A stretch of 64,000 nucleotides of DNA. Source: JBBQFI01 sp038237805. Lineage in GTDB: Bacteria > Verrucomicrobiota > Verrucomicrobiia > Chthoniobacterales > UBA10450. The notes under the pieces are model-generated. The model made no database searches and had not been told where the DNA came from. It saw only the letters and a list, made by a program, of their open reading frames with translations. The stretch spans positions 28,874 through 92,873 of the forward strand of contig JBBRYI010000013.1 of assembly GCA_038237805.1 (NCBI GenBank), in the 5' to 3' direction. A program made the position numbers and the translations under genes. Positions 58,582-64,000 of this stretch are shown piece by piece; position 1 is the first letter of the stretch, and every line of letters begins with the position of its first letter.

Positions 58582-59353
58582 CTTTACTTCCTTCCAGAAT
58601 TGGGCCTTCGGTGCTCCCGCTCAAAAATTGAACGACTACCGGATCGGTTGATTGTTTGAAATGGTCCGCGTCGGACATTTCGATAATTTTTCCCTGATAG
58701 AGCATAGCCATTTTTGTCGCGACGCGAAAGGCGCTGTCCATTTCGTGAGTCACGATAATGGAAGTGACCTTCGATTTCTCCGTCAGCGTGATGATCAGTT
58801 CATCAATCACGGAACTGATGACGGGGTCGAGACCAGCAGTCGGCTCGTCGAAAAGGATCAGTTCCGGATCCATGACGAGCGCGCGCGCCAGGCTGACACG
58901 TTTGCGCATTCCGCCGCTCAGTTCCGAAGGCATGACGTACTTAGCATCCTGCATTCCGACGAGCGCGAGTTTTTCATCCACGACGCTGTCGATTTCCTCG
59001 GTCTTCTTATCGGTCAACTCCTCCAAAGGGAGAGCGACGTTGTCGTGGACATTGCGCGAACTGAGCAACGCCGAATACTGATAAACCATCCCGATGCGCG
59101 CGCGAACCTGTTGCAGTTTGCGCCGAGACAGTCTGCTGATTTCAAATTGTTTGAAAAAAACTGAGCCCGCGGTGGGTTCGAGGATTCCAAGAATAAGACG
59201 CAGGATGGTGCTCTTGCCGCTGCCGCTCTGACCCATGATGACCAGCCGTTCCAACGGTTCAACGGCGAACGAGACACCGTCGAGGACTTTTTTTTGTTCG
59301 AACTGCAGATGCACATCACGCAATTCGACCACGGGAGGAGTGGGCGCGCTCAT
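58565..59353 (-). CDS. ABC transporter ATP-binding protein, MlaF type
   Basis: The protein has 262 residues. Walker A GQSGSGKST (41-49), the signature LSGGMRKRVSLARAL, Walker B LILFDEPTAGLD and the switch His in SIIVTHEMD are all present. It powers lipid transport with the MlaE-type permease encoded directly upstream (4-base overlap) and the MCE protein downstream (17-base overlap). All three genes are therefore translationally coupled. Confidence 0.95.
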   Translation of the reverse strand: MSAPTPPVVELRDVHLQFEQKKVLDGVSFAVEPLERLVIMGQSGSGKSTILRLILGILEPTAGSVFFKQFEISRLSRRKLQQVRARIGMVYQYSALLSSRNVHDNVALPLEELTDKKTEEIDSVVDEKLALVGMQDAKYVMPSELSGGMRKRVSLARALVMDPELILFDEPTAGLDPVISSVIDELIITLTEKSKVTSIIVTHEMDSAFRVATKMAMLYQGKIIEMSDADHFKQSTDPVVVQFLSGSTEGPILEGSKDAVTT

Positions 59354-60204
59354 GGAAAGAAAACGACGTAAACGACATTAAAGAGAGTGTCGAAACCGAT
59401 AACGGTGGTAATCGCGGTGACCACACTGGAAGTGGTAGCGGTCCCGACGCCCGAGGCGCCGCCCGTTACATTCAAACCGCGGTAACAGGCGATAGCTGCG
59501 ATGAGCAGGCCAAAGAGAAAGCTCTTGAGAACACCGGTGATGATGTCGCGCATGAGCAGCGAATGAATGACGAGATCGTTAAAATAAACAAACGCGATGC
59601 TGAAGTAGGCGCGTGAAATAAGACTGGTGGCAACGATTGCTGCGATACTGGAGATGATCGAAAGACATGGCATGAGCGCAAACAAGGCGAGGACGCGCGG
59701 CGCGACCAAAAATCGCAGCGGACTGATTCCCATCGCTTCGATCGCTTCCACTTCTTCATTCACCTCCATCGTTCCCAGCTCGGCGGTAAAAGCCGCGCCG
59801 ATGCGCGCTGCGAGCATGATTCCGGTAAGCAACGGTCCAAGTTCACGAGTAAAAGCAATCGCAACCAGACCGGGAACCAGGCGTTCCGTCCCGAAACGTT
59901 GCAGTTGATATCCGGTGAGGAGGGCCATGGTTAGTCCGAGAAAAAATGAGACCATCGCCACCAGCGGGACAGATCCGACGCCGGCGCGCTCGGTATGGCG
60001 GAAGAAACTTGCCGCACGAAACGGACGCCGCCCGCGCCGGACGTTGTCCATCGTTTCAGTAAACGTGCTGATGATGAACCAAAACATTCCGCCCACCTCG
60101 CGCAGAACTCTGCGACCGAGCTGGCCAATTTCCTGCACCACGACGACAGGATTTGTCTCGATCGTGTCTGCGGACTCGCCGGTTTGGTTCTCGTTATCCC
60201 CCAT
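59350..60204 (-). CDS. ABC transporter permease, MlaE type
   Basis: The protein has 284 residues with about five or six membrane helices. Motifs typical of the family are VPLVAMVSFFLGLTMALLTG, FTRELGPLLTGIMLAARIGA, ELGTMEVNEEVEAIEAMGI and PRVLALFALMPCLSI. It is the membrane subunit of a phospholipid transporter that keeps outer-membrane asymmetry. A polar N-terminal stretch of about 25 residues precedes the family domain. The first gene of a three-gene operon. Confidence 0.95.
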   Translation of the reverse strand: MGDNENQTGESADTIETNPVVVVQEIGQLGRRVLREVGGMFWFIISTFTETMDNVRRGRRPFRAASFFRHTERAGVGSVPLVAMVSFFLGLTMALLTGYQLQRFGTERLVPGLVAIAFTRELGPLLTGIMLAARIGAAFTAELGTMEVNEEVEAIEAMGISPLRFLVAPRVLALFALMPCLSIISSIAAIVATSLISRAYFSIAFVYFNDLVIHSLLMRDIITGVLKSFLFGLLIAAIACYRGLNVTGGASGVGTATTSSVVTAITTVIGFDTLFNVVYVVFFP

Positions 60205-60346
60205 GTTCAGGTGGAAAGTGCCTTAGTTCGCTTCCGTGAAAAGCGAAATAGCGATGCGATTGGACATTTACGCCGGAAAGGGGATTGCCTACATTCACGG
60301 AGGCGTCGGGGGTGGATCCAACTGCTCATTCGTTAGGCGCGCACTT

Positions 60347-61399
60347 GTGAAATTGACTTCGAAATATTTTTCCGCTATCGCGCTGCTCGCGCTGCTCGCG
60401 CTGCTCGCGCTGGTCGGGGTGCCGCTGCTGGGCGGACAGGACACATCTATGAAGAAAGATCAGAAAAGGTTTGTTCTCGCTATTCACGGTGGAGCGGGCG
60501 CGATCGATCGCGGCAAAATTACGCCAAACTTGGAGCGGGCGTATCGCGATGGCCTGGAGCGCTCACTTCGCGCCGGCTTCGATATTTTGGAAAAAAATGG
60601 ATCGAGTCTGGATGCAGTCGAAGCAGCGGTGCGCGTATTGGAAGATGATCCGCACTTCAATGCCGGCAAGGGGGCCGTCTTCACCGAGGCGGGAACGAAT
60701 GAGCTCGATGCCGCGATTATGGATGGTAAAACGCTCAAAGCCGGCGCGGTCGCGAGCGTGAAGCATATCAAAAATCCGATCAGTCTCGCGCGCATGGTGA
60801 TGGAAAAATCGCCGCACGTCATGATGGATTGTGCCGGCGCGGAAGCGTTCGCAAAACAAAACGGAGTGGAGTTGGTCGATCAAAAATATTTTTACACAGA
60901 AGAGCGATGGCAGGCGTTGCAACGATCGAAAGAGGAGAAAAAAGCGGGCGGAGTTGGTGGAAAGAAATTCATCATTTACGATCAGGATCGGCACGGAACC
61001 GTCGGTGCGGTAGCACTTGATCAGGCCGGGAACATCGCGGCCGCCACTTCCACTGGCGGCATGACGAATAAAAAAGCGGGTCGCATTGGTGACTCACCGA
61101 TCATTGGTGCCGGTACCTATGCGAATAATGCGACCTGCGCGATTTCCGCTACCGGCGATGGAGAATATTTCATCCGCTCCGTCGTCGCCCATGATATCGC
61201 CGCTTTGATGGAATATCGTGCGATGCCTTTGGCGCAGGCCGCGCAAGAAGTGCTCGACAAAGTCGCCAAGCTCGGCGGCACTGGCGGTCTCATCGCAATC
61301 GATCGCAAAGGAAACATTACACAGCCGTTTAACACTTCAGGAATGTACCGCGGCTCGATCGACGAAGCGGGCAAAAGCGATATCGCCATTTACCGGTGA
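60347..61399 (+). CDS. Exported isoaspartyl peptidase / L-asparaginase (Ntn hydrolase)
   Basis: The protein has 350 residues if started at the GTG at 60347, which is followed by the hydrophobic run LLALLALLALVGVPLL (encoded in part by a nine-base tandem repeat at 60381-60407). The nucleophilic Thr218 follows the autocleavage site in DRHGTVGAVA. LAIHGGAGAIDRG and FNAGKGAVFTEAGTNELDA are family signatures. It hydrolyses beta-aspartyl dipeptides and asparagine. The signal peptide points to periplasmic localisation, with DTSMKKDQ after it. An earlier frame start at 60236 lacks a good context. GCCTAACGA lies in antisense at 60330. Confidence 0.88.
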   Translation: MKLTSKYFSAIALLALLALLALVGVPLLGGQDTSMKKDQKRFVLAIHGGAGAIDRGKITPNLERAYRDGLERSLRAGFDILEKNGSSLDAVEAAVRVLEDDPHFNAGKGAVFTEAGTNELDAAIMDGKTLKAGAVASVKHIKNPISLARMVMEKSPHVMMDCAGAEAFAKQNGVELVDQKYFYTEERWQALQRSKEEKKAGGVGGKKFIIYDQDRHGTVGAVALDQAGNIAAATSTGGMTNKKAGRIGDSPIIGAGTYANNATCAISATGDGEYFIRSVVAHDIAALMEYRAMPLAQAAQEVLDKVAKLGGTGGLIAIDRKGNITQPFNTSGMYRGSIDEAGKSDIAIYR

Positions 61400-61408
61400 G
61401 ATAATCCC

Positions 61409-62164
61409 ATGCTTCCGGCCATTTCCGTTGTTGTTCCTTGCTTCAACGAAGCTGAACGCATCGGAGAAACTCTGCGTATCACACTCGATTATCTCAACAA
61501 ATTTGCGACCGGAAGCGAACTCATCGTGGTGAACGATGGTTCGACCGACGCGACGGGAAAGATCATCCGAGAAGTTTTTTCCGAGCCGACGAATATCGAG
61601 ACGCATCTGCTCGAAAATTTTCCCAATCGCGGCAAGGGCGCGGCGGTGCGCGCCGGTCTGCTAACGGCCACACGCCCGATCGGTTTGTTTACCGATGCTG
61701 ATCTGTCGACGCCGATCGATGAGATGCCGAAGCTGATCGAACCGATCGCCGCTGGTGAGCTGGATATTGCGTTCGGTTCGCGAGCGCTTAATCGCGAATT
61801 GATTGGGCATCATCAGCCCTGGCGGCGGGAACAGGCCGGCCGCATCTTTAATTTACTCGTTAGGCTGGCGACGGGATTGCCTTATTGGGACACGCAGTGC
61901 GGATTCAAAACTTTTCGCCTCGCGCTCTGCCGGCCCATTCTCGAAGCCGCGCGCGTCGACGGTTTCGGTTTCGACGTAGAATTACTCTACCGAGCCGAAC
62001 AAGCCCATCTCCGAATCCGCGAAATCCCCGTGCGCTGGAATCATTACGAGGGCAGCAAAGTTCGGATATTGCGCGATAGCTGGCACATGCTTCGCGAAAT
62101 TCTCTCCGTGCGGCGCGCGGCCGAGGTAGGGGCGATTGATCCAATCGCCCGGGCAGTTCGGTGA
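61409..62164 (+). CDS. GT2 glycosyltransferase (dolichyl-phosphate sugar synthase-like)
   Basis: The protein has 251 residues. AISVVVPCFNEAERIGETL opens the GT-A fold, VVNDGSTDATG binds nucleotide, and the metal motif is in FTDADLSTP. Later motifs SRALNRE and TQCGFKTFR are typical of the ALG5/DPM1-like group that loads sugar on polyprenyl phosphate. No membrane helix is evident. It could supply the ArnT-like enzyme family (inference). It follows the asparaginase by 9 bases. Its last residues (VGAIDPIAR) are encoded by a repeat hairpin. Confidence 0.88.
   Translation: MLPAISVVVPCFNEAERIGETLRITLDYLNKFATGSELIVVNDGSTDATGKIIREVFSEPTNIETHLLENFPNRGKGAAVRAGLLTATRPIGLFTDADLSTPIDEMPKLIEPIAAGELDIAFGSRALNRELIGHHQPWRREQAGRIFNLLVRLATGLPYWDTQCGFKTFRLALCRPILEAARVDGFGFDVELLYRAEQAHLRIREIPVRWNHYEGSKVRILRDSWHMLREILSVRRAAEVGAIDPIARAVR
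62130..62150. repeat. Hairpin GGGCGATTG...CAATCGCCC within the 3' end of the GT2 gene
   Basis: Nine-base arms surround three bases. The surrounding word TAGGGGCGATT...CAATCGCCC matches the hairpin at 29590. It has been absorbed into coding sequence, giving the last dozen residues of the GT2 protein. Confidence 0.65.
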
Positions 62165-62168
62165 CCGA

Positions 62169-62576
62169 TTACTTCTTAACGATCTCGGCGTTCTCGAGCA
62201 TCGTGATTCCGCCGCTGCTCGCCATCTTGCCCTTTAGCGTAACCGTTTTGCCAGCGTACTCCGCCAGTTCGTCATTCATCGGTTTATGCGCACCGACGAC
62301 GAGATACGTCTTGCCATCGCTGACGATGCCGACCGGTCCGCCGCCTTTAATGCATTTTGCGGCACAATCCGCATGCTTTTCTCCACTCGCGTGATGATCG
62401 ACGTAGCACATTATGTCGACGATTTCGCCGGTCACGGTCTTCTCCGCTGCGGCATCGAGTTTATCTTTGTCATCGTCGTGAGCTAACGCGAATGGCGCCA
62501 GAGCAAGCGAAGCAGAAAAAACAATGGCGACAGTCGCTTTTGCTATCGTCGCGGTCCTGGTCTCGAAATTAATCAT
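62169..62576 (-). CDS. Small secreted protein, unknown function
   Basis: The protein has 135 residues from the ATG at 62576. A signal peptide ends near ALAHDDDK (about 33). The mature part has GEIVDIMCYVDHHASGEKHA, then DCAAKCIKGGGPVGIVSDGK and ends in GKTVTLKGKMASSGGI. It has three conserved-looking cysteines and several histidines, which could bind metal. Similar small periplasmic proteins occur widely; I know no function. It lies 39 bases from the carA stop on the same strand. Confidence 0.75.
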   Translation of the reverse strand: MINFETRTATIAKATVAIVFSASLALAPFALAHDDDKDKLDAAAEKTVTGEIVDIMCYVDHHASGEKHADCAAKCIKGGGPVGIVSDGKTYLVVGAHKPMNDELAEYAGKTVTLKGKMASSGGITMLENAEIVKK

Positions 62577-62615
62577 CGGCCAACCTCGGATCATTTCGGC
62601 TAAGATCAACGCGCT

Positions 62616-63755
62616 TTATCGCCCGCGCTCTATCAGCTCGGCAAACTGCGAGAAAAAATAACTCGCATCGTGCGGACCGGGAGCGGCTTCAGGATGATAT
62701 TGCACGCTGAAAATCGGCAGGTCGCGATGTCGCATTCCTTCCACCGTGCTGTCATTGAGATTGATGTGGGTGACTTCGATTTCTTTCGGGAGCGAATCCG
62801 GATCCACAGCAAAACCGTGATTCTGTGATGTGATCGCGACTTTCCCCGTCCGCAAATCTTTCACCGGCTGATTTCCACCGCGATGTCCGAACTTCAACTT
62901 AAATGTGCGCCCGCCAAAAGCGTACCCGAGCACCTGGTGTCCAAGGCAAATACCGAAGATCGGTTTTTTTCCCATCAGATCGCGGACCGCTTCATGCGTG
63001 TAGGGCAGAGCGGCCGGATCGCCGGGACCGTTGGAAAGAAAAATTCCGTCGGGATTCGAGGACAGCGCTTCTTCGGCTTTCGTTGCCGCAGGGACGACGG
63101 TCACTCCAAAACCATGTTGACGCAGCAATCGCAGAATATTTTCCTTCAAACCGTAATCGTAAGCGACGATGCGCAATCGAATCGGCGGCAGCTTTCGTTT
63201 TCCACCTTCTCCATTTCCAATCGACCAAGGTTCGCTCAGTCGATCGTCCGGATCCCATTGATAAGGTTCCGGCGTTGAAACTTCGCGCACGTAATCCATT
63301 CCGATGACGCCATCGCCTTCCACCGCTTGCCGCGTCGCTTCCTCCGCCGAAATTTCCTCAGTCGTTAGGCACGCTTTCATCGCGCCGCGTTCGCGCAGAT
63401 GTCGTGTGAGCGCTCGTGTGTCGATGCCCTGCACGCCCGGTATTTCCCACCGCCGCAAATAATCATCGAGCGATGCTTCCGAGCGCCAACTGCTCGGTAT
63501 TTCGCTCAGCTCTTCAATCACGAAACCGCGCACGTGCGGCGATCCGCTTTCCTGGTCGAGCGCATTCGTTCCGTAATTTCCAATCAACGGATACGTCATC
63601 GCCACGATCTGACCGCGATAGGAGGGATCGGTCAGCACTTCCTGATAACCGGTCATGGAAGTGTTAAAGCAAACTTCACCCACACGCGTGCCGGTTGCAC
63701 CAAAAGATTCCCCCTCGAAGATTTTTCCATCTTCCAAGGCCAGGATCGCGCGCAT
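62616..63755 (-). CDS. carA: Carbamoyl-phosphate synthase small subunit
   Basis: CarA (379 residues, normal length) hydrolyses glutamine and channels ammonia to CarB for carbamoyl phosphate, used in pyrimidine and arginine synthesis. The N-terminus MRAILALEDGKIFEGESFGAT is canonical, so I place the start at 63755, not at the in-frame ATG at 63812. The glutaminase triad lies in GICLGHQVLG (Cys) and VQYHPEAAPGP (His, Glu). carB is not adjacent downstream. A leader ORF and an intrinsic terminator lie upstream. One sense GCCTAACGA is at 63362. Confidence 0.96.
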   Translation of the reverse strand: MRAILALEDGKIFEGESFGATGTRVGEVCFNTSMTGYQEVLTDPSYRGQIVAMTYPLIGNYGTNALDQESGSPHVRGFVIEELSEIPSSWRSEASLDDYLRRWEIPGVQGIDTRALTRHLRERGAMKACLTTEEISAEEATRQAVEGDGVIGMDYVREVSTPEPYQWDPDDRLSEPWSIGNGEGGKRKLPPIRLRIVAYDYGLKENILRLLRQHGFGVTVVPAATKAEEALSSNPDGIFLSNGPGDPAALPYTHEAVRDLMGKKPIFGICLGHQVLGYAFGGRTFKLKFGHRGGNQPVKDLRTGKVAITSQNHGFAVDPDSLPKEIEVTHINLNDSTVEGMRHRDLPIFSVQYHPEAAPGPHDASYFFSQFAELIERGR

Positions 63756-63816
63756 GCCTCCACTCTTCCCGCGACTGGCTTTGTTTTCAAACAGTTCGAA
63801 TTTGGACGCCATCGAC

Positions 63817-63852
63817 TAAAACAAAAACGCCCGAACCAAGTTGGTCCGGGCG
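63817..63852 (-). terminator. Intrinsic terminator in the carA leader (probable attenuator)
   Basis: On the minus strand, arms CGCCCGGACC and GGTTCGGGCG (10 bp with one G-T pair, loop AACTT) are followed by TTTTTGTTTT. It ends about 60 bases before the carA start at 63755. A terminator in this position, inside the untranslated leader of a biosynthetic gene, is the classical attenuator layout. Confidence 0.85.
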
Positions 63853-63881
63853 TTTGAAGAATTTTACCCCACCGATGCCGT

Positions 63882-63962
63882 TTAGGTGGATATCCCGTTC
63901 CCTTTCGGTAACGGGCGGATAACCGTCGCGAGAGCGTCTGACTTCCAATTAAGGCATGTCAT
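63882..63962 (-). CDS. Candidate carA leader peptide (26 residues)
   Basis: The frame starts at an ATG with GTGGAGAAG before it (good ribosome-binding site), has 26 codons and stops 30 bases before the terminator stem. The peptide contains TCLNWKSDAL and IRPLPKGNGIST. It has one Arg codon and RPLP. Its 3' half overlaps a strong hairpin with a GAAA loop (CCCGTTACC...GGGAACGGG). Leader-peptide attenuation of carAB occurs in Pseudomonas, and an arginine-responsive uORF controls the fungal small subunit. A role here is inference. Confidence 0.55.
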   Translation of the reverse strand: MTCLNWKSDALATVIRPLPKGNGIST

Positions 63963-64000
63963 CTTCTCCACTGCGACCAAGCCTCCTTAGTCAATCAAAT

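Larger units (their letters stand above)
3872..63370. repeat. Dispersed 9-mer GCCTAACGA, 21 exact copies across the window
   Basis: Exact copies on the plus strand start at 3872, 4988, 8830, 18126, 19831, 27488, 29568, 29644, 32312, 37226, 38992, 51994 and 53341. Copies on the minus strand (TCGTTAGGC as written) start at 4347, 11303, 21638, 55211, 57534, 60330, 61857 and 63362. Two further 8-base matches are at 16889 and 50921. The chance expectation for a 9-mer on two strands of 64 kb is about 0.5. Copies occur in several reading frames and both orientations relative to genes. The base after the motif is mostly G (9) or A (7). The count was done by eye and may miss a few. Confidence 0.85.

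Noticed and set aside
63853..64000. A known riboswitch upstream of carA
   Set aside because: I compared by memory with TPP, FMN, SAM, purine, glycine, lysine, guanidine, c-di-GMP and ydaO-type consensus sequences and found no match, so only a generic leader is claimed.

Overview
The window is chromosomal DNA of a moderately GC-rich Gram-negative bacterium. Gene content points to Verrucomicrobiota, probably a soil Chthoniobacterales-type lineage. This placement is inference. It rests on a protein of the family named after Methylacidiphilum (Minf_1886), a fused membrane spermidine-synthase-like protein, a FlgO-like/TPR protein, and abundant short palindromic repeats. Nearly all of the window is ordinary, densely packed core genome. 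I see no prophage, CRISPR array, transposase or integrase.

Layout: 1-602 partial response regulator (minus); tRNA-Gly; 1230-2803 DUF6249 / ECF sigma / anti-sigma-like set; a 24-bp palindrome in front of a winged-helix-like gene; 3267-10101 the classical nusA-infB-rbfA-nrnA-truB-ribF operon (minus) with a recognisable promoter and an intrinsic terminator inside its leader; 10267-16855 a GT39-type membrane transferase, then marR and an RND pump operon behind a perfect operator palindrome; 16976-21683 secreted, stress and membrane proteins, ending in a lipoprotein plus papain-like protease pair; lysA; 23299-25973 two histidine kinases bracketed by a 26-bp repeat of the 5' part of tRNA-Arg(CCU); rodZ-like, rimO, a proline-rich tail-anchored protein, trxA; a FlgO/TPR protein; a PLP decarboxylase; tRNA-Arg(CCG); rplS-rnhB-yraN; 35673-41577 permease, pdxA, surA-like, mfd; spermidine-synthase-like fusion; DAHP synthase; L,D-transpeptidase; 46672-52699 a co-directional zinc-ribbon / protease-like / M16 / DUF1844 cluster; topoisomerase IB; EamA transporter; hybrid kinase; mlaEFD-type lipid transport operon; isoaspartyl peptidase; GT2; a small secreted protein; and carA behind an attenuator-like leader.

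The most unusual signal is not a gene. The 9-mer GCCTAACGA occurs 21 times by my manual count, on both strands, in all reading frames and in intergenic DNA, where about 0.5 would be expected by chance. That density resembles DNA-uptake sequences or other genome-wide recognition words. Other points worth checking are the carA leader (a 26-codon ORF followed by an intrinsic terminator), the nusA leader terminator, the split tRNA-Arg repeat around the kinase pair, the marR operator, several REP-like repeat families, and the secreted protease/lipoprotein pair.
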